Shown here: positions 1-7,560 of the stretch, in pieces
Numbering within the stretch: position 1 is the first letter of the stretch
Layout of the letters: the number at the start of each line of letters is the position of its first letter
Source: Bryobacterales bacterium
GTDB taxonomy: Bacteria; Acidobacteriota; Terriglobia; Bryobacterales; Bryobacteraceae
Direction of reading: 5' to 3'
DNA length: 54,593 bases
NCBI GenBank assembly: GCA_020854055.1
Contig: JADZGD010000060.1
Span: 1 to 54,593, forward strand
Translations under genes and position numbers: made by a program
The notes under the pieces: generated by a model
Told to the model about the DNA's origin: nothing
The model's database searches: none
Seen by the model: only the letters and a program-made list of their open reading frames with translations

Positions 1-521
1 GCCGCGATGTACCGCTGCGCCGCCTCCACCGCCTGATGCGCCGACCGCCCAGGACGAAACCCGTAGCTGTGTTCGGAAAACGTCCGGTCCCACCTGCGTT
101 GCAGGACCTGCATTACCGCCTGCTGGACGAACCGATCCAGCACCGACGGGATGCCAAGCTTTCGCACCCCTCCGTCCGGCTTCGGGATCTCCACCCGCTT
201 GACCGGCTGCGGCACATAGGTCCCGCTCAACAACTGTTCCCGGATGGCTGGCCACTGCTGTTTCAGGTATCCCGGAAGGTCGCTGACGGTCATGCCGTCC
301 ACGCCGGGACTTCCCTTGTTGGCCTTGACTCGTGACAATGCCTGCTTGCAGTTTTCCCGCCCGCAGACTTCCTCCATCAACTGTTCGCCGATGGCCGGGC
401 TTTCTGCCTTGCGCTTCGCCGTAAGCGTTTCGGTCCCTTCCTCGGCAGGCCCTCGGGCTTCACCCTCGTCCTCTGCCAGAAAGGCCAGCACTAGCTGGTT
501 CTTCTGCCGCTTGTCGCTCAT
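1..521 (-). CDS. Group II intron reverse transcriptase/maturase (N-terminal part, cut by window edge)
   Basis: ATG at 521 opens a frame that runs off the window at base 1, leaving about 173 residues. I translated it by hand. It starts MSDKRQKNQLVLAFL, then shows the LtrA-type RT0/RT1 blocks: KANKGSPGVDGMTV, the stretch around YVPQPVKRVEIPKPDGG, and RKLGIPSVLDRFVQQAV. The RT2 block SYGFRPGRSAHQAV follows. Group II intron RTs of this type are about 400-600 residues, so the YADD active site, maturase (X) domain and any endonuclease domain lie outside. The protein binds its intron RNA, assists splicing and copies the intron during retromobility. No frameshift or stop is seen in the visible part. 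Whether the element is still active cannot be judged from this half. Confidence 0.93.
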   Translation of the reverse strand, partial: MSDKRQKNQLVLAFLAEDEGEARGPAEEGTETLTAKRKAESPAIGEQLMEEVCGRENCKQALSRVKANKGSPGVDGMTVSDLPGYLKQQWPAIREQLLSGTYVPQPVKRVEIPKPDGGVRKLGIPSVLDRFVQQAVMQVLQRRWDRTFSEHSYGFRPGRSAHQAVEAAQRYIA

Positions 522-944
522 GAGTCGCGCCGCTTACTTGCCACTCCCATCAACCCCTTGCGGGGACCGTTCGGGCCTTCATCCGTCGCCGGACTACTAC
601 GCCCTCTGCTGACTTCTGCCGCCCGGTCAGGATAGGTCGCCCCACCCTCAGTCCCGATTCCGGGACAAACGGCAGATCTCCCGAGGTAAGCTCGACCGCC
701 TTCAGCGCACAACCGCCGGATTTACAACCAGTGCCCTTGATGGATATGGGCTTCGCGGTCCTTTGCCCGCTCGCCCGACACCGTATGCCTCTGATCCGGT
801 TCTTGTACATCGGCTCGCACGTTTGCTCCACGCTTCTTTCAGACCTCACCTCACGGCGACGCCCTTGCGCTTCGCTACTACTTCACCTCCATCAGGTTGT
901 AGAGGGGACTTACACCCCCGAGCTGTCGAAAATGCCCGGCACAC
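1..944 (-). mobile_element. Group II intron, class C-like (5' part; 3' part outside window)
   Basis: Minus-strand ribozyme sequence precedes the reverse transcriptase reading frame. The proposed 5' end is the GTGTG at 944-940, followed by CCGGGCA, which fits the bacterial group II start consensus GUGYG. It begins 8 nt after the stem of a Rho-independent terminator (953-980), the target preferred by class C introns. The last exon bases before it, TCCTT (949-945), are perfectly complementary to AAGGA at 763-759. AAGGA lies in the loop of a GGGC/GCCC hairpin about 180 nt into the intron, where EBS1 is expected in IIC introns. The RT begins at 521, so 522-944 would hold domains I-III and part of IV. 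Domains V-VI and the 3' splice site lie beyond base 1. The boundary is inferred from consensus and pairing. That a group II intron is present is near certain from the RT. Confidence 0.85.
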
Positions 945-952
945 AAGGAAAA

Positions 953-980
953 GGGCCGCGTCGCAAATCCGACGCGGCCC
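953..980 (-). terminator. Rho-independent terminator of the RRM gene and intron target site
   Basis: A perfect 11-bp GC-rich stem (arms 953-963 and 970-980) with a 6-nt loop is followed on the minus strand by TTTTCCTT (952-945). It lies 22 bases past the stop of the RRM protein gene. The intron starts right after the T-tract, so the hairpin is both the terminator and the probable recognition element for intron insertion. Confidence 0.85.
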
Positions 981-1002
981 CATGTCAAAAAAATCGAGGT
1001 AA

Positions 1003-1362
1003 CTACCAGCGAGGTTCGCGCCGGCCGCCACGGCCGCCGCCGTAACCACCGCCACGATTACCGCCACGGCCGCCGCCGCCACCTGCAAAGCGGTTGCCGC
1101 CGCCGCCACCGCGTTCTTCGCGCGGGCGCGCTTCATTCACATTCAGAGTCCGTCCGTTGATGTCACGGCCGTTCGTCGCTGTTATGGCATTTGCGGCTTC
1201 ATTGCTGTTGGTCATTTCAACAAACGCAAAGCCGCGGGACTGTCCGGTTTCCCTGTCTCGTACGATGCTCACCCGCTCAACCGCACCATATGCGGAAAAG
1301 AGGGCCTGTAGCTCGTCCTCGGTGGTCTGGTAGGACAGGTTTCCTACAAAGATATTGGTCAC
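1003..1362 (-). CDS. Glycine-rich RRM RNA-binding protein
   Basis: A 119-residue protein with one RNA recognition motif (about residues 2-80) and a Gly/Arg-rich tail (about 85-119). RNP2 is visible as IFVGNL and RNP1 as RGFAFVEM, with the aromatic residues that stack on RNA. Bacterial and plant proteins of this design bind single-stranded RNA and are often cold-induced chaperones. I chose GTG at 1362 over the GTG at 1380 because an AGGAG stands 10 nt before it and homologues begin with (M)TNIFVGNLS. The gene has its own terminator at 953-980 and a long upstream region. The RGG-like tail is made of runs of Gly with Arg, Asn and Tyr, so its length probably varies between strains. The specific RNA target is unknown. 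Confidence 0.9.
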   Translation of the reverse strand: MTNIFVGNLSYQTTEDELQALFSAYGAVERVSIVRDRETGQSRGFAFVEMTNSNEAANAITATNGRDINGRTLNVNEARPREERGGGGGNRFAGGGGGRGGNRGGGYGGGRGGRREPRW

Positions 1363-1460
1363 GTCTAATCTACTCCTCACGCTGCGGATCGCAGCAAACG
1401 GTTATTGGCGAGCTAGTCTTGGCCTGGCATAGAGAGGCGGGTGAACTTAACACGCTTGGC

Positions 1461-1489
1461 TGCCAAATGCTTGGCACACATTCAGTGTA
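1461..1489 (-). promoter_or_regulatory. Candidate promoter/operator of the RRM gene in gene-free stretch 1363-1800
   Basis: The gene-free stretch 1363-1800 separates divergent genes. On the minus strand TACACT (1489-1484) is a possible -10, with only a poor -35. Just downstream lies the inverted repeat TGCCAA-N4-TTGGCA (1461-1476), placed where a repressor could bind. A start near 1477 would give a leader of about 115 nt, as in many cold-shock mRNAs. Nothing else coding is evident in this stretch. Confidence 0.3.
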
Positions 1490-1694
1490 CCACGATGGAA
1501 AGAAAAACCGAACGGGAAAATACTATTCCTGTCCCACATGAAGCAGGATCACGGAATCGTCCGATGCGCCGGTCTCAAAAAAATTACTTTAGCGCAACTC
1601 GCTGGATGATTGCACGCCCGGCGAAGTAGACTGTTTCCAACCGGCTCCGGTGCCCCCGTTGCCGGCAGCGCCCGTGAAAATCTGCCGGGTGGAT

Positions 1695-1723
1695 TTGATT
1701 CCTGCCTCCAAAACAGGTATGAC
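1695..1723 (+). promoter_or_regulatory. Candidate sigma-70 promoter for the 1801 gene
   Basis: TTGATT (1695-1700), a 17-base spacer and TATGAC (1718-1723) match the sigma-70 consensus at 4 of 6 positions each. A start near 1730 would leave a leader of about 70 nt before the ATG at 1801. Inferred by eye only. Confidence 0.35.
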
Positions 1724-1800
1724 GGATTGGAGGGCGGCGCACCGGCCCGCAGCGAAGGCTGCCGTCCGGAGGCAACGCGGAATCGGCACGGGAACATATT

Positions 1801-3099
1801 ATGGCAAAAGCTCGACTAATCGTAGTAGATCCGGGGCACTTTCACGCCGCACTGGTACAGAAGGATATGTATTCGTGGCTCTCGGATCAGGCGGCGGTTT
1901 ACGCGCCGTTGACGCTGGAGTTGCTCGACTATCTTCAGCGCGTGACGCTGTTTAATTTCCGTAAGGAAAATCCGACCCGATGGCAGATGGAGATTCATGC
2001 CCGGCCGGACTTCATGCAAACGATGCTCACCGAGCCGCCTGGCAATGTAGTAGTTTTCGCCGGCCACAACCGGGCAAAGATGGACCGCATTGTGGCGTCT
2101 CTCGAAGCCGGGCAGCATGTGCTGGCGGACAAGCCCTGGATCATTCGCTCCGAGGATCTGGGAAAACTGGAGAAGGCTCTCGACCTGGCCAGGCGGAAGC
2201 GCCTGGCAGCCTACGACATCATGACCGAACGCTTCGAGATCACCGCCATTGTGCAACGCGACCTGGTGAACACGCCCAGCGTTTTCGGCAGCATGACCAA
2301 GGGGAGCCCGGAACAGCCCGCCGTGCGCGCCCGCAGCATCCACAACCTGATGAAACTGGTGGCCGGAGTTCCCATTCGCCGCCCTCCTCAATTCTTCGAC
2401 GTGCTCGATTCGGGCGAGCCGTTGGCCGACGTCGGCACGCACGTGGTGGACTTGGTGCAGTGGACCGTTTTCCCGGAAAAGGTGCTCGATTACCACAAGA
2501 GCGTCAAGATTCTGAGCGGCCGGCGATGGCCCACCGTGCTGAGCAAGGCGCAGTTCCGCCAGGTGACTGGAATGGCCGATTATCCGGCTTCGCTGGCGCA
2601 GTGGGTACGGGGCGATACGTTGGAGTACTCCGGCAACAACACGCTGCTCTATACCGTGGAAGGCGTTGCGATCGGGCTGGAGATTCGCTGGGATTGGCAG
2701 ACCGTGGGAGGTTCGGGCGATCTTTATGAGGCGAGCTTTCTCGGATCGAAGGCACGGGTGGAGATCCGGCAAGGCGAAGAGGAGAATCACCGTCCGGAAG
2801 TCTATGTAGTGCCGGTAACACGGGAGATGCGGCCGGAGGTATTGACGGCGCTTGATGGCTGGGTAGCCCGGGCGCAGGCTCAATGGCCGGGGGTGGCCCT
2901 GGAGCGGCGTGGAGCCGATGCACGCATCACCATTCCCGAGAAGTACCGCGTGGGCCACGAGGCCCACTTCGCCCAGGTGACCAATCTGTTCGCCCGGTAC
3001 TTCGCCGATCCATCACAGATGCCGGCCTGGGAAGACTCAAACATGCTGTTGAAGTACTACGTGACAACCAAGGGCGTGGAGATGGGCGAACGGGGCTGA
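1801..3099 (+). CDS. Gfo/Idh/MocA-type putative oxidoreductase, cytoplasmic, divergent
   Basis: A 432-residue protein that I place in the Gfo/Idh/MocA superfamily. It has an N-terminal nucleotide-binding half (VVVFAGHN near 80, then HVLADKPW near 108-115) and a C-terminal half with GTHVVDLVQW, the metal/substrate-side histidine region. The usual EKP motif reads DKP here, which keeps the catalytic-type lysine. The classical GxGxxG at the N terminus is not clear: the protein begins ARLIVVDPGHFHAAL, as in the 'putative oxidoreductase C-terminal domain' subgroup. It has no signal peptide, unlike two relatives in this window. It stands alone, divergent from the RRM gene, and converges on another Gfo/Idh/MocA gene. 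The substrate is probably a sugar or sugar acid, but this is unknown. No convincing Shine-Dalgarno precedes the ATG. Confidence 0.75.
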   Translation: MAKARLIVVDPGHFHAALVQKDMYSWLSDQAAVYAPLTLELLDYLQRVTLFNFRKENPTRWQMEIHARPDFMQTMLTEPPGNVVVFAGHNRAKMDRIVASLEAGQHVLADKPWIIRSEDLGKLEKALDLARRKRLAAYDIMTERFEITAIVQRDLVNTPSVFGSMTKGSPEQPAVRARSIHNLMKLVAGVPIRRPPQFFDVLDSGEPLADVGTHVVDLVQWTVFPEKVLDYHKSVKILSGRRWPTVLSKAQFRQVTGMADYPASLAQWVRGDTLEYSGNNTLLYTVEGVAIGLEIRWDWQTVGGSGDLYEASFLGSKARVEIRQGEEENHRPEVYVVPVTREMRPEVLTALDGWVARAQAQWPGVALERRGADARITIPEKYRVGHEAHFAQVTNLFARYFADPSQMPAWEDSNMLLKYYVTTKGVEMGERG

Positions 3100-3111
3100 C
3101 CGTTCGCCCAT
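3082..3111. terminator. Perfect 12-bp hairpin over the stop codon, likely bidirectional terminator
   Basis: Arms 3082-3093 and 3100-3111 pair perfectly (ATGGGCGAACGG with its complement) around the loop GGCTGA, which contains the TGA stop of the plus-strand gene. It lies between two convergent genes 27 bases apart. There is no T-tract on either side. Confidence 0.55.
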
Positions 3112-3126
3112 CCGGCGTTCACCGCG

Positions 3127-4356
<1,230 letters not shown>

Positions 4357-4478
4357 ACGTTTGTGAATCTCCTCCCGACAAGCATACACCCCTTCGAACA
4401 GTGGCGAATCCGGTTGCCGGACGCGGGGAGAGTAGGGCCTGAAGCCCGATCGGGAGATCCACAAACCTCTCGCGGTAA

Positions 4479-5828
4479 TTATCCGAGTTCGGCGCGAATG
4501 GCGCCGGCGATTCGCGCCGCGTGTTCGCTGACCGCGGCTTCTTCCGGTCCTTCCACCATTACCCGGGCCAGCGGCTCGGTGCCGGAGAAACGGACCAGGA
4601 TGCGGCCGGAATCGCCGAACACCGCCTCAGCCGCGCGAATCTGTTTGGTGACCGCGGCCAGTTCGGCCAGCGGACGCTTGGATTTCACGCGAACATTGAC
4701 CAGCCGCTGCGGAAAGATCTTCAGTTCGCCGGTCAACTCGTCAAGCGGCCTGCCGCTCCGCTTCACGATTTCGAGCAGCCGCAAGGCGGTGAGCATTCCA
4801 TCACCGGTGGTGGCAAAATCCCGGAAGATGACGTGGCCGGATTGTTCGCCGCCGATCGCGGCATTCGAGCGGAGCATCTCTTCGAGCACATACTTGTCGC
4901 CCACCGGCGTTCGCAGCAGCCGGACACCGTGGCGGCGAAGCGCCACTTCGAGCCCGAGATTGGACATCACCGTAGCGACGACGACCGGTTCGCCATTAGG
5001 GCCGGTAAGCCGGCCTTCATCGAGCAGCGCGCGCCCGGCTACCAGCAATACATGATCGCCATCCACCACCTTGCCGCTGGAGGCGACAAACATCGCCCGG
5101 TCGGCGTCACCGTCAAAAGCTACGCCGGCATCGGCCCCGGCGCTAAGCACGCGCTGTCGCAAGCCCTCCACGTGCAACGCGCCGCAGTCCAGGTTGATGT
5201 TGCGGCCATTGGGCTCACAGCCCGTGGTTTCTACCTTCGCACCCAGCCGGCTGAATAGGTCATGAGCCAAGTGGGAAGCCGCCCCATTGGCGGCATCGAT
5301 TACCAGGTTGAGGCCTTCCAATCCGCCGGGCAGGGTGGAGGCGAGATAATCCGTGTACTGCCGGTCGAGCCCGCCGTCCACACCCAGTTGAACGCTGGAC
5401 GGGCTGCGGCTGGCCCGGAGCGTGGCGAAAATCTTCTGCTCCAGCAGATCTTCGGTATCATCGGGGAGTTTGTAGCCGGAGTGGTCGAAGACCTTCAGCC
5501 CGTTGTCCTGATATGGGTTGTGGGATGCCGAAATCATCACGCCCGCAACGAAGTCGTCACGCCGGGTGAGGTAAGCCACGCCCGGGGTGGTGATCAGCCC
5601 TGCAAAACGCGCGGCCACGCCCAGGCTGGCCAGTCCCCCGGCCACCATCTCGGCCAGCCAGGGGCCGGACTCACGGGTATCCATGCCGATTAGAACTTCC
5701 GGATGAGGGCTATTCTCCTTGGCCCAGCCGCCTAAAGCGGCGCCGAGGGCAAAGGCCACGTCCCGATTCAAAGGGTATTCGCCGGCGACGCCGCGAATTC
5801 CATCAGTGCCGAACAGTTCTCTTGGCAT
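4479..5828 (-). CDS. glmM: Phosphoglucosamine mutase
   Basis: A 449-residue alpha-D-phosphohexomutase that converts glucosamine-6-phosphate to glucosamine-1-phosphate for UDP-GlcNAc, peptidoglycan and LPS. It starts MPRELFGTDGIRGVAG, the GlmM signature. The phosphoserine is Ser102 in ISASHNPYQDNG. The Mg-binding loop DGDADR is at 239-244, and the phosphate-binding loop RFSGTEPLARV is near 413. The length is the family norm. The start overlaps the end of the preceding YbbR gene by 26 bases, implying translational coupling. The order cdaA-ybbR-glmM is the conserved c-di-AMP operon known from Firmicutes, where CdaA and GlmM interact and GlmM can restrain CdaA activity. The same coupling is plausible here but is inferred from gene order. 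Confidence 0.97.
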   Translation of the reverse strand: MPRELFGTDGIRGVAGEYPLNRDVAFALGAALGGWAKENSPHPEVLIGMDTRESGPWLAEMVAGGLASLGVAARFAGLITTPGVAYLTRRDDFVAGVMISASHNPYQDNGLKVFDHSGYKLPDDTEDLLEQKIFATLRASRSPSSVQLGVDGGLDRQYTDYLASTLPGGLEGLNLVIDAANGAASHLAHDLFSRLGAKVETTGCEPNGRNINLDCGALHVEGLRQRVLSAGADAGVAFDGDADRAMFVASSGKVVDGDHVLLVAGRALLDEGRLTGPNGEPVVVATVMSNLGLEVALRRHGVRLLRTPVGDKYVLEEMLRSNAAIGGEQSGHVIFRDFATTGDGMLTALRLLEIVKRSGRPLDELTGELKIFPQRLVNVRVKSKRPLAELAAVTKQIRAAEAVFGDSGRILVRFSGTEPLARVMVEGPEEAAVSEHAARIAGAIRAELG

Positions 5829-6495
5829 TACTGGGCTTGTTCTCTGTTATCCGCTCGAGATAGACCTTTACCGCCACCGTCCCCGGACTCTCCAGCCGGA
5901 CGTGAGAATCCGGGATGGAGACGTGGACCCGAAACTCGGACTCGCTAACCACCGGGCCGATATCAATAGGATCGGTTTCCACGCGGGTTAACTGTAGGAC
6001 ACGGTTCTCCGGCCCCACCACGGTCACCGCCGGCGGGAAAACTTCGGTTCGCAATAGCCGGTAGCCGCTCTGGGGCTGGCCGGCAAAGCGAGGCTCGACC
6101 GGAATCTGTTTCCTGATCCGGCGCTCCAGGGTCAGGCGTACCTGGGCCGGGATCGCACGCACAAGGGACACCGCGACCGGCAGCGATACGTTGCGCGCCG
6201 TGATGTCAAAAGTCTGCTCGCCGGGTGAGTCGACGTTGCTGAGATCGAGCACCACCACGGTGTCGGCCAACTCGCCGGGAGACAGATGGCCGGGCGGCCC
6301 CTGAACCTCCAGGTGAATGCGGTACGGCACGTCGCTGCTGATTTCCAGATCGCGCGGGCTATTGCGGTATTCGATGGGCGCGGCAACCGAGGTGGTCAGA
6401 TCCTGATCTCCAACCACAATCAGCCAGAACGATACAGCAAGCAGCAGCGAGAGCACCTTCCAGCCGAAATTGTTGGTAATCAGCCGGAGGATCAT
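5803..6495 (-). CDS. cdaR: YbbR-domain (CdaR-like) regulator of diadenylate cyclase
   Basis: A 230-residue protein with one N-terminal membrane segment (about residues 10-28, VLSLLLAVSFWLIVV). An extracytoplasmic part follows that appears to hold two YbbR repeats, each rich in beta strands and carrying the P-V-x-V-x-GP pattern (PAVTVVGPENRV near 170). Firmicute CdaR has four repeats and about 400-480 residues, so this is a short form. It probably binds and modulates CdaA at the membrane. Its ATG overlaps the cdaA stop by 4 bases and its 3' end overlaps glmM by 26 bases, giving a coupled three-gene unit. The assignment rests on topology, repeat pattern and gene order. Confidence 0.85.
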   Translation of the reverse strand: MILRLITNNFGWKVLSLLLAVSFWLIVVGDQDLTTSVAAPIEYRNSPRDLEISSDVPYRIHLEVQGPPGHLSPGELADTVVVLDLSNVDSPGEQTFDITARNVSLPVAVSLVRAIPAQVRLTLERRIRKQIPVEPRFAGQPQSGYRLLRTEVFPPAVTVVGPENRVLQLTRVETDPIDIGPVVSESEFRVHVSIPDSHVRLESPGTVAVKVYLERITENKPSNAKRTVRH

Positions 6496-7352
6496 CCGCG
6501 GTTCACTCTCCCCCAGACATCCGGCCCCGAAAGCTCCATCGCGTCGCTACCGCGCAGCATTTTGGCATGCTGGCGCCGCTTACCTCCAAAGTGATGGATC
6601 AATCGTTCACCCAACTGCTCGATGGTGACGTGGCGCTCAATTTCGCCGAACGCCGCGATCGAGATCTGTCCGCTCTCTTCGGAGACGATGATCGCCAGGC
6701 AATCGGCCTCTTCGGTGACGCCAGTCCCCGCCCGGTGGCGCGTGCCGGACTTGCCGGCCAGCATCGGATTCATGGTCAGCGGCAGGAAACAAGCCGCCGC
6801 GGCAATGCGATCTCCCTGAACGATGGCGGCTCCGTCATGCAGCGCCCCGCCCGGCTGGAAAATGGAGAGCAGCAAGTCCCGGGAGAGATGCGCGTCCAGC
6901 AGTACGCCGCTCTCGATAAACGTCCGCAGGCCGATCTCATGCTCCATCACAATGAGAGCGCCGGTCTTCTCGTCGGCCAGTTTGGTGACCGCAAGCAGAA
7001 CCTCGTCAAAGGCCTCGTAGCGCTTCAATCGCTCACCCACGCTGAACAGCCGGCTCCGTCCCAGGCGCGCCAGCATCCGCCGCAGTTCGGACTGGAACAT
7101 CACAATCAGCGCAAAAGCCGTGTATGGCGCCAGAATCAGCAGGATTGCCCGCAGCAGTTCCAGGTGAAGCCAGCCCGAGGCAAGGTAGGTAAGGATGAGA
7201 ATGCCTACGCCGGCCAGAATCGGGGCTGCCCTCCGCCCCCGGATAATCGACAATAACTGATAGATAAGAAAGGCAACAATCAGAATATCGACAACGGAGG
7301 TAAGAGTCAGCCTCGGCAGCGTCGCACCCAATGGTAGTTGCCAGTTGTGCAT
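6492..7352 (-). CDS. cdaA: Membrane diadenylate cyclase (c-di-AMP synthase)
   Basis: A 286-residue protein that makes cyclic di-AMP from two ATP. Three membrane helices (about 20-38, 45-60 and 66-86) precede a short coiled linker and the DAC domain (about 115-230). Both catalytic motifs are present: DGA at 173-175 (GGALHDGAAIV) and RHR at 205-207 (GTRHRAGTGV). The acidic loop EEADCLAIIVSEESG follows. This is the CdaA/DacA architecture, and the length is close to the usual 270-290. It is the first gene of the cdaA-ybbR-glmM operon. The 208 bases upstream hold no gene. They contain TATGAT and TATACG as possible -10 boxes, without a convincing -35. The signal probably links cell-wall precursor supply to turgor or K+ control, as in other bacteria. 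Confidence 0.96.
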   Translation of the reverse strand: MHNWQLPLGATLPRLTLTSVVDILIVAFLIYQLLSIIRGRRAAPILAGVGILILTYLASGWLHLELLRAILLILAPYTAFALIVMFQSELRRMLARLGRSRLFSVGERLKRYEAFDEVLLAVTKLADEKTGALIVMEHEIGLRTFIESGVLLDAHLSRDLLLSIFQPGGALHDGAAIVQGDRIAAAACFLPLTMNPMLAGKSGTRHRAGTGVTEEADCLAIIVSEESGQISIAAFGEIERHVTIEQLGERLIHHFGGKRRQHAKMLRGSDAMELSGPDVWGRVNRG

Positions 7353-7560
7353 TGTCGGGTCACCGGATCGTATACTACATCATAGTCGGATTCCATCCCC
7401 TGTTCCTACATTTGTACAGCCGCCGGCGATAGCGGCTCCGTGGCCCATGGCCTTTTTCAGATTGTGAATCAGCCGGTCCGCAACCTTGCGCGGCGGTCCC
7501 GGCCGGTAGAACAATCACAAGACGGGCCGGGGTGATGGGTGGGACCGCGGGGCGGCGCAA

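Noticed and set aside
812-820. GTGCG at 820 as the intron 5' end, with AGCAAAC possibly pairing with GTTTGT at 670-665
   Set aside because: The GTGTG at 944 fits better: it follows a terminator directly, and the sequence between 944 and 820 has the look of intron domain I.
550-849. Open frame within the intron 5' region (99 codons, minus strand)
   Set aside because: It lies in the proposed ribozyme RNA and is likely a by-product of structured, GC-rich sequence.
1816-2967. Long open frame antisense to the 1801 gene (383 codons)
   Set aside because: No protein family pattern is recognisable; it is a mirror of the real gene caused by high GC. The same holds for long antisense frames at 21078-21965, 36710-37870 and 42858-43916.
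7353-7560. A short gene in the gap before cdaA
   Set aside because: The only frames are about 60-80 codons with no good start or ribosome site and low-complexity arginine/proline content.
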